Origin: Bacteroidales bacterium
Lineage (GTDB): Bacteria; Bacteroidota; Bacteroidia; Bacteroidales; F082
Assembly (NCBI GenBank): GCA_017461665.1
Contig: JAFTXI010000009.1
Span: forward strand, 16,253 to 80,252
Length of the DNA stretch: 64,000 bases
Direction: 5' to 3'
Position numbers and translations under genes: made by a program. How positions within the stretch are numbered: the first letter of the stretch is position 1; each line of letters opens with the position of its first letter. Positions 8,304 to 17,519 of the stretch are shown piece after piece. Under the pieces are notes generated by a model, which had not been told where the DNA came from, searched no databases, and saw only the letters and a list, made by a program, of their open reading frames with translations.

Positions 8304-8614
8304 TGTTTTTTATGTCTTATACGTTGAACTCTTTTTTGATTGTCTTTGATTAGATAAGCCGACTCGGGAAGTTCCGGCATCAGCTCGTCCAATGCTTCGA
8401 TCTGTCCAATAGCTTTAATAAGCGACAGAAATGTAGCCAATGACATATTACCTGTTATTCCATTTTCAAATTTATGAATAGTATTTATTGTAATTCCTGA
8501 TTGTTCAGCAACATCCTTTTGGGTCATTTGAGATCTCAAACGGTAATTCTTAAATCTGGCGCCAAGCAATTTTACCAATTCTGGTATGGAATATTCATAA
8601 TAATCAGTCATCAT
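8300..8614 (-). CDS. hipB: HipB-like XRE-family antitoxin/repressor
   Basis: A 104-residue DNA-binding protein with a classic XRE helix-turn-helix: YRLRSQMTQKDVAEQSGITI and NTIHKFENGITGNMSLATFL at about residues 22-62, followed by a linker and basic tail (QKRVQRIRHKKQ). HipB binds operators upstream of hipBA and neutralises HipA. A second ATG at 8611 is equally possible. A TATCTTTG box lies at 8684-8691. It is intact while its partner hipA is truncated, so it is an orphan antitoxin that may still repress related operators. Confidence 0.82.
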   Translation of the reverse strand: MMTDYYEYSIPELVKLLGARFKNYRLRSQMTQKDVAEQSGITINTIHKFENGITGNMSLATFLSLIKAIGQIEALDELMPELPESAYLIKDNQKRVQRIRHKKQ

Positions 8615-8683
8615 TTATTATCTTACACGTTAATTTATCAAATAAAAACGAGATTTACTTATCGTAAACAATAATTTATAACG

Positions 8684-8691
8684 CAAAGATA
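8684..8691 (-). promoter_or_regulatory. TATCTTTG -7 box of hipB
   Basis: Reverse-strand TATCTTTG (caaagata on plus) 70 nt upstream of hipB, matching the Bacteroidetes TAnnTTTG consensus. Confidence 0.6.
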
Positions 8692-8767
8692 ATTATAAAT
8701 TCTAATATCCAATATATTAACAATAAAAAAATATGTTCTCAAAAGAAAAGAGGAAAAGAAGAATATT

Positions 8768-9126
8768 TTACCTCAATGAATTTTGTTGAGATTCGGTTCT
8801 GCTATTTCTGTATTCCAGTGGAGATTTTCCGGTAATTTTACGAAAAAATCGACACATATATGATGGATTATCATAATTGAGTTGTACTGCAATTTCTTTA
8901 ATTGAAAGCGAAGTACAAGTAAGATAATTCTTTATTGCCATTATCACTTGCCAATCTATATTTTCCTTAGCCGAAGTATTCCAGTGCATTTTGCACACCT
9001 TGTTCAGGTAGTCGGGTGTGATGGAAAGCTGGTTGGCGTAGAATGCCACCTCACGATTACGCTTGTGATAACGGGTAACAAGGTTGGTGAAATCAGCTTT
9101 GCGGAAAGGTTGTTCTTTGAAGTCTA
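8768..9126 (-). pseudogene. AraC-family regulator, C-terminal remnant
   Basis: Only the DNA-binding end is recognisable: VAFYANQLSITPDYLNKVCK, then SIKEIAVQLNYDNPSYMCRF and FRKITGKSPLEYRNSR, i.e. both helix-turn-helices of an AraC domain. Upstream of about 9126 the frame remains open but reads through antisense MATE sequence, so the sensor domain has been replaced by unrelated DNA. The chimera of about 192 residues could be translated from 9346, but is unlikely to be a designed protein. Confidence 0.72.
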
Positions 9127-9135
9127 TAGACAATA

Positions 9136-9386
9136 CAGCACAGCTTGCGTTGCAGGACATTCTGGTCGGCATCTCTTTTCTGGTCATTCTCGCCATCGTG
9201 AATTCCTTGGGATTAGTGGCTTCAGCAGGAGTGGGCGTAGCCGAGAAGGTATGCGGATTCATCATGCGCAAAGTTACACCTGTGTTGTTATTCAATATCG
9301 GATTGGCCACACCTGTCGCTACAGTAAGCCAGATCCTCATTTGCATTGTATTTCTCTATATCCTCAGAAAACGGATGTCTAAATAA
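9136..9386 (+). pseudogene. MATE efflux transporter, internally deleted fragment
   Basis: Plus-strand frame encodes LALQDILVGISFLVILAIVN, then SLGLVASAGVGVAEKVCGFIM, which matches the first-half helices of Bacteroidetes MATE proteins. It then jumps at about 9260 to LFNIGLATPVATVSQILICI and ends KRMSK with a stop at 9386. The middle is missing (MATE proteins are about 440 residues), so this is a deletion remnant. It is distinct from the intact MATE gene at 14.7 kb. Confidence 0.72.
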
Positions 9387-9587
9387 TCCATTGATTTCTG
9401 ATTGGAGTTTATCTAAAAACATCGACGCATGCGCTCCGTCCATCTGTGTATGATGAAATTGGAACGAAACAGTAAGTGTTGTTTTGAATAAATGTCGTTT
9501 ATATTTACCCCAAATGAGGAACGGATTGTTGAATATCCCGCTTGCATAAGCTTTATCGCTTTTGAATACCCAATAATACCTGAACAA
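9387..9587 (-). pseudogene. Chloramphenicol acetyltransferase (CAT), C-terminal remnant
   Basis: Minus-strand frame encodes NNPFLIWGKYKRHLF and VSFQFHHTQMDGAHASMFLD followed by KLQSEI, matching the C-terminal active-site region of CatA-type acetyltransferases (catalytic His in HHxxxDG). The N-terminal two thirds are missing; an in-frame stop lies shortly upstream of 9587, and the frame past about 9390 runs into antisense MATE DNA. A nonfunctional remnant. Confidence 0.7.
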
Positions 9588-9667
9588 GGTTTGTAAAACT
9601 TAAAATTCTCCTGAATCTTTTTCTGTTCAATTATTATCTATTTTCACATTATCCGCACAATCACCTA

Positions 9668-12550
9668 TTATTTCACTGCCTCATAAAACAAGTCGTGGAT
9701 TTCTGTTCTGAGATTTAATTTAGAAAGTTTATTATTGTCTGATGTTGGATAAACTCTATTCGATAAGAAAATCACTATCAAGTCGTTTTCAGGGTCTGCC
9801 CAGGCAAATGTTCCCGTGAATCCTGAATGTCCGAAACTCGCTAACGACGATTGTTTCGATGGAGTGTAATATTTTGCTTCGGGATCTAAATCTGGTTTGT
9901 CGAATCCTATGCCTCTCCTATTTTCATTATCGGCAAAAGGCGCTGAGGTAAAATAAGTTATCGTCTCCTTTGAAAGAAACTGTGTTCCATTGGCGCATCC
10001 ATCGTTGAGAAGAAGCTGCAATAAAACAGCGAGGTCTCTTGCGTTTGAGAAAAGTCCGGCATGACCAGAAACGCCACCCATCAAAGCAGCAGTCTGATCG
10101 TGTACGTCACCGCAAATCAACTGATTACGGAAATAAGTATCGTTTTCTGTCGGTACGATATTTTTCTCATCTAAACAATTTAAAGGTTTGAAACAGATAT
10201 GATTCAGATTGAGCGGCTCAAAGAAATTTTCTCTTAAATAAGATTCAAAGGATTGATTTGTAATAGATTCCACAATCTGCGGAACGAAATAAAAACCCAA
10301 GTCGCTGTATTTGTATTTTTTCTCTTTCAACTCCGACTTCATTATGGTGTCGTAAATCTGATACATAAAATCTTCCAAGATATAAAGATTTTTCGCGACT
10401 CTGACGGTATGCTCCTCGTCGATATTCTCTCTAAAATACTGCATATCAGGAGTATTATCACGACAAGTCTTTTTATATATCGGAATCCAAGGCGTCATTC
10501 CCGACTGATGTGTAAGAAATTCTATCAGCTGAATATCTCCCTTATCCGATTGATTTAGAAAAGGAAAGAAATCGCCGAGCGTGGAGTTGAGGTCGAGTTT
10601 TCCATCATCGTAAAGTTTCATCAAGGCAAAAGACGACGCAAACAATTTAGTAAGAGATGCTATATCATAAACCGCGTCAGAATGAACGACTTGCTCGCCT
10701 TCGTAGGTAAATTTTCCGTAATTTCTATCGAAAATAATCTTTCCATCTTTCATAGCTAAAATCTGACATCCTGGCATAGCTTCTTGATTTATCGCATCAA
10801 CAACTATTGAATCAATCTTATTTGTAAATTCATTATCAATCAAAGCGATAGGCAATGTTTCAGGTGAGAGAAATCCACTAAATTCAAGACCAAAACCGCA
10901 TTTATACTTCTTCAAAGTCACAGGAAGTTTTCCTTTAGGTGACGAATTTCCAACGAGAATATCAACGATTGCATTTGCAACCATTTCATTGTCTTCATAG
11001 CCAACGAGAAGCGAAGAAAGATTTCTGCTAAAAGAAAATTTATCGACAGCATACGGACTGCCAAACAAGTTAAAAATCAACTTGGTAGAATTGGGAAGAT
11101 GATTTACAAAACTTAACATCGCTGGTGTTATCCCATAATTCTTAGATGGATAACTCGATGTGTTTCTTATATTTAAAATCATATAATCGTATGATTTAAA
11201 TTGTTTTGCACTTCGTTTTGCCTCTTCTTCTGAAATGTTATTTTTTATTAAGAAAGATTTGTTAACGATTCCTCTTTCATTTAATTTTTTAGAAATATAA
11301 TTATCATTTCCGAAAGTAACGACAGCTATTTTCTTATCGTCAACATCGCGCAATGGAAGTATGTTCTTCTTATTTACAAGCATCGTAACAGCTTCATTAT
11401 AAAGACGTTGTTTAAGATACAAATATCTATTCTGATTTAAGTCGTTATTTAATTTTTCCAAAGACTGTGGTTTATAGTTATTAAGTCCGAGTTGATATTT
11501 ATGTCTTAATATTTTTTTACAACTCTCCTCTACCCTATTTTTAACCTCGTCATCATTTTTTGCAGCCTCGATGATTATCTGTAATGATGCCTCAATGTTT
11601 ATAGGGAGAAGAAGCACGTCATTACCAGCCATAAGTGCTTGAAGACATACACTATCCGAGTCTGTTCCATTATACGCGCCTTTCATTTCCAAGCCATCGG
11701 TGAAAATGATTCCGTCGTAATTCATCTTTTCTTTAAGAAGGTCTGTGACAATATTTTTCGATAAAGATGAAGATTTATTTACCACAGGTTCCAAAGCCGG
11801 GAAATAAAGATGTCCGACCATCGCACCTTTTACACCATTGTCAATCAGATATTTAAAAGGAACGAGTTCGATATTCTCAATTTCTTCCAAAGAATTTTTG
11901 ATGATTGGCAACGCGTGATGTGAATCCGTCTTTGTGTTGCCATGACCTGGAAAATGCTTCATCGAAGGCAGCACTCCATTATTTTGAAGAGCGAGAGCGT
12001 AAGCGGTTCCCTTACGAGCCACATTATCAGGATCTTCACCGAAGCTACGAAAACCGATGACTGGATTATTCGGCTCGTTGTTGACATCAATATCTGGGGC
12101 AAAATTAACGTTGATACCGAGTCGAACGCATTGTTCTGCAATCTGACGTCCCATTTCGGAGATAAGAGAATCGTTGGCAATTGCACCGAGTGTCATCTGG
12201 TAAGGATATGATAATCCGTCGTTTATACGCATTCCCAATCCCCATTCACCATCAATTGCAATCATCAAGGGAGTCTGCGCCATCGACTGCCACTCGTTAG
12301 CCTGCTCGAGCAACAAAGCCGCGTCGGTTCTGAAAAAAGTTACGCCTCCTATATTATATTTATTGATTAATTCATCGACTTTGATGTCAAAATCTTGTTT
12401 CGGCTGATTCGCCCTAAGATTCACCAACTGCCCAACTTTCTGTTCAAGCGTAAGAGAATTAAAAACCGAATCGACCCATCTGTCTTCAGCGTCTTGTGCA
12501 AAAATATTTAAAGAAAATAATAAAAATAAAGTCAGGATGATATTCTTCAT
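9668..12550 (-). CDS. GH3 beta-N-acetylglucosaminidase fused to serine beta-lactamase-like domain
   Basis: A 960-residue exported enzyme with a Sec signal (NIILTLFLLFSLNIFAQ). The N-terminal GH3 domain (about 30-340) carries the NagZ-type loop MKHFPGHGNTKTDSHHALP with its Asp-His dyad, and IFTDGLEMKGA with the nucleophile Asp. A GH3 C-terminal domain follows (about 390-560). The last 370 residues are a class C beta-lactamase/esterase fold with SLTK (about residue 629), YSD in the tyrosine motif place and HSGFTG as third motif. This fusion is known in Bacteroidetes and suggests periplasmic cleavage of peptidoglycan fragments. Its start overlaps the stop of the thioredoxin-like gene by 4 nt (ATGA), so the two are translationally coupled. 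Confidence 0.92.
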   Translation of the reverse strand: MKNIILTLFLLFSLNIFAQDAEDRWVDSVFNSLTLEQKVGQLVNLRANQPKQDFDIKVDELINKYNIGGVTFFRTDAALLLEQANEWQSMAQTPLMIAIDGEWGLGMRINDGLSYPYQMTLGAIANDSLISEMGRQIAEQCVRLGINVNFAPDIDVNNEPNNPVIGFRSFGEDPDNVARKGTAYALALQNNGVLPSMKHFPGHGNTKTDSHHALPIIKNSLEEIENIELVPFKYLIDNGVKGAMVGHLYFPALEPVVNKSSSLSKNIVTDLLKEKMNYDGIIFTDGLEMKGAYNGTDSDSVCLQALMAGNDVLLLPINIEASLQIIIEAAKNDDEVKNRVEESCKKILRHKYQLGLNNYKPQSLEKLNNDLNQNRYLYLKQRLYNEAVTMLVNKKNILPLRDVDDKKIAVVTFGNDNYISKKLNERGIVNKSFLIKNNISEEEAKRSAKQFKSYDYMILNIRNTSSYPSKNYGITPAMLSFVNHLPNSTKLIFNLFGSPYAVDKFSFSRNLSSLLVGYEDNEMVANAIVDILVGNSSPKGKLPVTLKKYKCGFGLEFSGFLSPETLPIALIDNEFTNKIDSIVVDAINQEAMPGCQILAMKDGKIIFDRNYGKFTYEGEQVVHSDAVYDIASLTKLFASSFALMKLYDDGKLDLNSTLGDFFPFLNQSDKGDIQLIEFLTHQSGMTPWIPIYKKTCRDNTPDMQYFRENIDEEHTVRVAKNLYILEDFMYQIYDTIMKSELKEKKYKYSDLGFYFVPQIVESITNQSFESYLRENFFEPLNLNHICFKPLNCLDEKNIVPTENDTYFRNQLICGDVHDQTAALMGGVSGHAGLFSNARDLAVLLQLLLNDGCANGTQFLSKETITYFTSAPFADNENRRGIGFDKPDLDPEAKYYTPSKQSSLASFGHSGFTGTFAWADPENDLIVIFLSNRVYPTSDNNKLSKLNLRTEIHDLFYEAVK

Positions 12551-13902
12551 TGTTTTATAATTAAGTTAACAAAGTTGATAAGTTCTTTATAATCAAAAGT
12601 TTTATATATTATTTTTTTATCTTTATCGAGGAGAAAGAAACTCGGCGTTGCAACAACGGCATAATCATTTACCGCAGGGCTATCCCATTCCAATCCATCA
12701 TGATAGAAAAATGCTTCCGCCTTAAACTTCTTGGCGAGATTCTTAATTTTTTTTAAGTCGCCTTTCACACTAACTGCAATCATCGAGAAATTATTATTCT
12801 CATTTAAAAAAGATTCTAAATGTTTTAACGACTCACGACAATGGTCGCAGGTGTATGACCAAAAATAAACTATAGTAAATTCACTTTCAATACTATACAA
12901 ATCAAAATCTTCATCAAAGATTGTTTTTCCAAAAATATTTTTAGCCTCGCTTCCAATTCTCGCCCTTGAATTAAATTCTGCTATTGAAAGAAGTTCGGCG
13001 TATTGTTCTTCCGTACAATCCAATTCTTCATAATAAGGAATTCTTGTCAGATAATCGACTACTTCGTTAATTTTCAACTCGTTAAAACTTTCCATAAGAA
13101 ATTGAAAAATAAACTTATACATTTCATAATTCAAAGTAGCGCGATTTAAGACATTGTCTGACGCAAGAACTAACGACATGATTTGCTGTTCCTGAGCCTG
13201 ACCTGAAGTAAGTTGTATAGAGAAGAAATCGAATATTTTATCTGTTAAGACGTAAGTCTGGATAAGCGACAAATCATTAAAATCTACATCGTTAAAGAAG
13301 TTTGAAATTAAATTTTTACGTTGATTATCAAAGTTTTCATCAAGGTTTAAAGGCATAAACCTATCGACAAGAATCAATTTTGACGCGTAATTATCGTGTG
13401 CTATCAAAGAATCGGTAAACTCAACAAAAGCGTTTTGTAGTGACTCATATTCAGATTTCGACTTTTGATAAAACTCCGACTTTTTATCATAATCGCGAAG
13501 AATAGGTTTGAGCAAATCCAAAGAGTTTAATGTATTTTCCTTAACAATCTTATAATTATACCAATCCGTATTCAATTGAGAGTCTATGAACTCTATGGAA
13601 GAAATGTCGTCAATATCTCTTGCCACAAATTTAACATCTGATTCATCATAGAGAAAATCTAAAGTATTACCATGTTCAGTCTCAATCTGATACATTCCTT
13701 TTTTAAGTTGAGTATTGAATTCTATTCTTTTCTCCTGATTCATCATCACAGAGTCTAACACTTCCATATAAAGTCCGGTGTAAGCGTTCAGATATACTTT
13801 TTGCTGCGGCAGATTAAAAAACGTTCCTGACACAGTTTGTGCGGAAGTACTTAACCACACAAAGAAAAACAATATGATTGTCAATAATTTAAAACTTCTC
13901 AT
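12547..13902 (-). CDS. Exported TlpA-like thiol-disulfide oxidoreductase
   Basis: A 451-residue protein with an N-terminal signal (LLTIILFFFVWLSTSAQ), an N-terminal region like DUF4369 (YLNAYTGLYMEVLDSVMM...), a helical middle, and a C-terminal thioredoxin/AhpC domain with FWSYTCDHCRESLKHL: the redox pair is CDHC at about residue 350, and ATPSFFLLDKD supplies the cis-proline. It should act in the periplasm on disulfides. It is first in an operon with the GH3/beta-lactamase gene (4-nt overlap). Promoter box TATCTTTG at 13923-13930. Confidence 0.87.
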   Translation of the reverse strand: MRSFKLLTIILFFFVWLSTSAQTVSGTFFNLPQQKVYLNAYTGLYMEVLDSVMMNQEKRIEFNTQLKKGMYQIETEHGNTLDFLYDESDVKFVARDIDDISSIEFIDSQLNTDWYNYKIVKENTLNSLDLLKPILRDYDKKSEFYQKSKSEYESLQNAFVEFTDSLIAHDNYASKLILVDRFMPLNLDENFDNQRKNLISNFFNDVDFNDLSLIQTYVLTDKIFDFFSIQLTSGQAQEQQIMSLVLASDNVLNRATLNYEMYKFIFQFLMESFNELKINEVVDYLTRIPYYEELDCTEEQYAELLSIAEFNSRARIGSEAKNIFGKTIFDEDFDLYSIESEFTIVYFWSYTCDHCRESLKHLESFLNENNNFSMIAVSVKGDLKKIKNLAKKFKAEAFFYHDGLEWDSPAVNDYAVVATPSFFLLDKDKKIIYKTFDYKELINFVNLIIKQ

Positions 13903-13922
13903 CTTCCTAAAATGTTATTTAA

Positions 13923-13930
13923 CAAAGATA
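13923..13930 (-). promoter_or_regulatory. TATCTTTG -7 box of thioredoxin/GH3 operon
   Basis: caaagata on plus strand, 21 nt from the start codon at 13902. The upstream sequence (13935-13970) is an ACAACAGACAAC low-complexity tract. Confidence 0.6.
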
Positions 13931-14142
13931 AGAAAAGTCAACAGACAACAGACAACGGACAACAGATTTTTTTATTGCTCACAGAGATTTCTTTTCCACG
14001 AATTAACACGAATCAGCACGAATAATTTTATTGTTAGACCAAATATTATTCGTATTTTTACAAACATAAAACAATAAGAGTTATAGCATATCGTTAAGAA
14101 GATTATTATTAAAATAGATTGTATAACAGTTAAATAGTGTTT

Positions 14143-14562
14143 ATGAAAAAGATTTTCGTCGTTGATTGGACATTACTATTCTGTTTTCTTTTAACAGCAG
14201 GAAGCGGTGTTGGAATGCACATAGCCGGACATGGCAGCAGTCATTTGGAATGGGAAGTTTGGGCGTGGGCTCATTCTCTATTAGGTCTGCTATTTGCTGT
14301 CTTTGTGGTGTGGCATGTGAAGATGCATATTGGCTGGTACAAGTCACTTTTCAAAAAAGGCAAATCCGGTAAAAACAAGCATATTACGACAATACTTACT
14401 GCAATAGCTATCGCAATCACCATAACTGGAATTGTAATGTTTGCCGTATCTGGCGCTAATTCCGGCATTGGTATGTGGCACTATCGCATAGGTATTTTAT
14501 TCTCACTTTTTGCTTTGGGTCATATAATCAAGCGCATACCGATTTTGCGAAAGATAAGATAA
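14143..14562 (+). CDS. DUF4405 membrane protein
   Basis: A 139-residue inner-membrane protein with four hydrophobic helices (LLFCFLLTAGSGVG; HSLLGLLFAVFVVWHV; ILTAIAIAITITGIVMFAV; GILFSLFALGHIIKRI). Histidines recur at helix ends (AHSLL, WHVKMHIGW, WHYRIG, GHIIK), as in DUF4405 and cytochrome b-like proteins where they may bind haem. The ATG at 14143 is preferred to an upstream GTG at 14137. It is followed by the MATE gene under its own promoter. Confidence 0.85.
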   Translation: MKKIFVVDWTLLFCFLLTAGSGVGMHIAGHGSSHLEWEVWAWAHSLLGLLFAVFVVWHVKMHIGWYKSLFKKGKSGKNKHITTILTAIAIAITITGIVMFAVSGANSGIGMWHYRIGILFSLFALGHIIKRIPILRKIR

Positions 14563-14600
14563 ATACATTATTTTTCCACAATTTACCAGTGATTTTTTCG

Positions 14601-14608
14601 TAACTTTG
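14601..14608 (+). promoter_or_regulatory. TAACTTTG -7 box of MATE gene
   Basis: TAACTTTG lies 53 nt upstream of the MATE start codon and fits TAnnTTTG. Confidence 0.6.
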
Positions 14609-14660
14609 CATTCATAATTTTTTTATACTTTTATAAATCATAAATTATTGATTTTTAATA

Positions 14661-15989
14661 ATGAAAGCTAAGATAACGAATAAAGAAATTTGGAGTATCG
14701 CGCTGCCGATTATGTTGGGTAATATGGCGCAGACTATCATCAATTTCACCGACACTGCTTTCTTAGGTCGCTTGGGCGTGATTGCTTTGGGTGCCTCCAT
14801 GCTCGCAGGTCTTTTTTATTTTGTATTCACGACTATCGCAACCGGATTCGCTATTGGCATTCAGATAATTATTGCAAGGAGATTCGGCGAAGGCAAACAC
14901 GGCAGAATAGGCGTCATCTTCCAACACGGCAGCATCTTCGTATTTTTGTTAGGACTTATTTTATTCTCAATATTATATTTCTTCTCCGACATATTACTTC
15001 TCAAACTCATCGACTCACCCAATATTTACGAAGCTTCTTTAGAATATATAAAATATCGTCAGTTCGGCATTATCTTCGTGTGTTTCAACTTCTTATACAG
15101 AGGTTTGTATGTAGGAATCTCTAACACCAAAGTCATTACTTATTCCACGATAATAATGGCGGTTGTTAATATTATTTTAGATTATTGTCTCATTTTTGGC
15201 AACTTCGGGTTTCCAGAGATGGGAATCGGCGGTGCGGCATTGGCGTCATTCTGCGCGGAAGTGTCTGCTTTCGTGTTCTTTACGGTTTATAGTTACGTCA
15301 ACTTACGAAAGAAAGACTTCGGCATGTTCAAGGTCCATCCTATGGAATCAGAGCTGATGAAACGCATCTTGAAATTGGCGACGCCGACAATGGTGCAGAA
15401 GTTATTCTCATTCGGTATTTGGTTCATTTTCTTTATTTTAATTGAAAAGATGGGCGAAACTGCCACAGGAATCTCCTCTATAGTAAGAAGTATTTACATG
15501 ATTCTTATCACGCCGTGTTTCGCTTTTGCGACAACGACAAATACACTGGTAAGTAGGACAATAGGCGAAGGACATCCGGATCAAGTCTTCAGCACAATCA
15601 ATAAGATATCGAAAAACTGTATCTTATGTACGGTTCCGATAATAATTTTGATAAGCATAATTCCAGAACAAGTCGCGAGGATTTACACCGACGACATTGA
15701 ATTGGCGCGTTTAGTGATACCATCGGTTTATGTAATCTGCATCGGAACGATATTCCAAGGCATCGGCAACGCCTATTTTGAGGCAGTATCCGGCACCGGC
15801 AACACTTCGGCTGCTCTTTATTTGGAAGCAGCAATCTTGGTTATTTATGTAGTGTTCATCTGGATGATGACACATGTAACCACTGAGGTACAATGGGTTT
15901 GGACCGCTGAGATTGTATACGGAGTGCTCCTCGGAATTGTCTGTTTCATCTATATGAAATTCGCGAAATGGAATAAGAAGAGGATTTGA
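14661..15989 (+). CDS. MATE family efflux transporter
   Basis: A 442-residue inner-membrane cation-coupled multidrug or organic-compound exporter with about twelve hydrophobic segments. It starts ITNKEIWSIALPIMLGNMAQ and has the family NFTDTAFLGRLG and FAIGIQIIIARRFGEG motifs, a repeat-symmetry second half (TPTMVQKLFSFGIWFIFFIL; GIGNAYFEAVSGTGNTSAAL), and a normal length. Na+ or H+ coupling cannot be read. It is monocistronic: its own promoter precedes it and an independent promoter follows. Confidence 0.94.
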   Translation: MKAKITNKEIWSIALPIMLGNMAQTIINFTDTAFLGRLGVIALGASMLAGLFYFVFTTIATGFAIGIQIIIARRFGEGKHGRIGVIFQHGSIFVFLLGLILFSILYFFSDILLLKLIDSPNIYEASLEYIKYRQFGIIFVCFNFLYRGLYVGISNTKVITYSTIIMAVVNIILDYCLIFGNFGFPEMGIGGAALASFCAEVSAFVFFTVYSYVNLRKKDFGMFKVHPMESELMKRILKLATPTMVQKLFSFGIWFIFFILIEKMGETATGISSIVRSIYMILITPCFAFATTTNTLVSRTIGEGHPDQVFSTINKISKNCILCTVPIIILISIIPEQVARIYTDDIELARLVIPSVYVICIGTIFQGIGNAYFEAVSGTGNTSAALYLEAAILVIYVVFIWMMTHVTTEVQWVWTAEIVYGVLLGIVCFIYMKFAKWNKKRI

Positions 15990-16121
15990 TTTACAATTGA
16001 CAATTAACAGTTTACAATTTACAATTGTAGGGATGCATCAATAATTCATGCAAGAATAACCAAACATTGATGCGTCTAACTAATAAAGAATAAAGTTATA
16101 TTTATCCAATTTTTATCATTG

Positions 16122-16187
16122 TAATGGATAAAAAAATGTGTTTTTATCCATTATAGTTAACATTATTGAATAAAAATTGTATATTTG
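16122..16187 (+). promoter_or_regulatory. 13-bp-arm palindrome and TATATTTG -7 box before AAA ATPase
   Basis: TAATGGATAAAAA (16122-16134) is followed after 6 nt by its exact reverse complement TTTTTATCCATTA (16141-16153); another TTTATCCA lies at 16101. The -7 box TATATTTG is at 16180-16187 and the gene starts at 16211, so the palindrome overlaps the -33 region as an operator would. Confidence 0.72.
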
Positions 16188-16210
16188 TCGACAGAAATAA
16201 CGATTGATTT

Positions 16211-17455
16211 ATGAGAAGCATTATCTTAAAACAGAAACAAGAACGCGATGATTTGTTGACACGATCATATATTAACAGAGACATAAAACATGATACTGAA
16301 GAGTTGTTATCATCACAGTTGATAAAATTAATCAGCGGTCCTCGACGAGTTGGCAAATCGGTCTTTGCTTTGCTTTTGCTGAAAGATACCAATTTCGCAT
16401 ATTTGAATTTTGACGATAAATTGTTATTGGATGCTTGGGATGAAGATATCGTAATGTCAACTTTAAACGAGATTTTCCCTAACTATAAATACCTTATGCT
16501 TGATGAAGTTCAAAATCTCCCCGACTGGGATCTATGGATTGCGAAACTATATCGGCGTAACATCAATCTTGTTATAACTGGCAGTAATGCCAAGATGCTT
16601 TCGAGTGAGATGGCGACTGTCTTGACAGGAAGATACATTCAGATTGAAATGCTTCCATTTAGTCTTAAAGAGACATTGCGATTGCATAATCTTGAGATAG
16701 AAAATATTCCCGATGAACGCAAATCTGATTTCTATGCGTTCGTGGAAGAATATTTGCACAGAGGAGGCTTTCCTGAAGTGATTTCGTCATATCATATAGC
16801 ACATAATTATCTGTCAACTTTATTCGATTCGATTTTATTGAAAGACATAGCTCAGCGTCACAATATCAGGAAAACGTCATTATTATACAACTTGGCAACA
16901 TATCAATTATCAAACTTCTGTAATCCATTTACTGCCAACAGCCTTTCTGAAGAATTGGGAATACCGAGTGTCACGACCACAAAAAAATTCTGTGATTATT
17001 TATTAGAGCCATATCTCTTTTTCTATTTGCCTCGCTTCAATAACAAGTTGAAGATCATGCAAAAAGCGGCACAAAAGGTATATGTCGTAGATAATGGCTT
17101 TGTCTATTCTGCAGCTTTCAACATAAGCGAAAACCTCGGACGTTTGCTTGAAAATTTAGTCTTTGTAGATTTGCTGCGTAAAGGTTATGAATGTGGCAAA
17201 ACGTTATTTTATTATCGTTCACATAATGATAGAGAAGTAGATTTCGTAACTCGCAGAGGTTCAATTGTTGAACAACTTATACAAGTATGTTATGATTTAG
17301 CTTCGCCGAAAACAAGAAAGAGAGAGTTTGATGCGCTTGTCGAATGTTCTCAAGAATTGAACTGCGACAGACTTTTAGTCATAACAAACAAAGAAGAAGA
17401 AACAATCACGTATAAAGGAAAGGTTATAGAGATAAAACCTTTTTATTCAATATAA
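16211..17455 (+). CDS. AAA_14/DUF4143 ATPase
   Basis: A 414-residue protein with all features of the ATP-binding DUF4143 family. Walker A is LISGPRRVGKSVFALLLLK; Walker B is YLMLDEVQNLPDW; sensor region is LVITGSNAKMLSSE followed by LTGRYIQIEMLPFSLKE. The C-terminal DUF4143 nuclease-like fold contains FYYRSHNDREVDFVTRRG and EQLIQVCYDL. Length is normal. The cellular role of the family is unsettled. The gene is single, with a perfect palindrome at its promoter, and precedes a DUF454 gene by 65 nt. Confidence 0.9.
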   Translation: MRSIILKQKQERDDLLTRSYINRDIKHDTEELLSSQLIKLISGPRRVGKSVFALLLLKDTNFAYLNFDDKLLLDAWDEDIVMSTLNEIFPNYKYLMLDEVQNLPDWDLWIAKLYRRNINLVITGSNAKMLSSEMATVLTGRYIQIEMLPFSLKETLRLHNLEIENIPDERKSDFYAFVEEYLHRGGFPEVISSYHIAHNYLSTLFDSILLKDIAQRHNIRKTSLLYNLATYQLSNFCNPFTANSLSEELGIPSVTTTKKFCDYLLEPYLFFYLPRFNNKLKIMQKAAQKVYVVDNGFVYSAAFNISENLGRLLENLVFVDLLRKGYECGKTLFYYRSHNDREVDFVTRRGSIVEQLIQVCYDLASPKTRKREFDALVECSQELNCDRLLVITNKEEETITYKGKVIEIKPFYSI

Positions 17456-17519
17456 ATTAACAGTTTAGAATTTACAATTAACAGTGTAGAAACGTATCGC
17501 ATACGTCCAATGAAATGAG

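Noticed and set aside
9084-9386. Complete small membrane protein gene on plus strand
   Set aside because: It joins antisense AraC sequence and two separate MATE segments; a remnant, not a designed protein.
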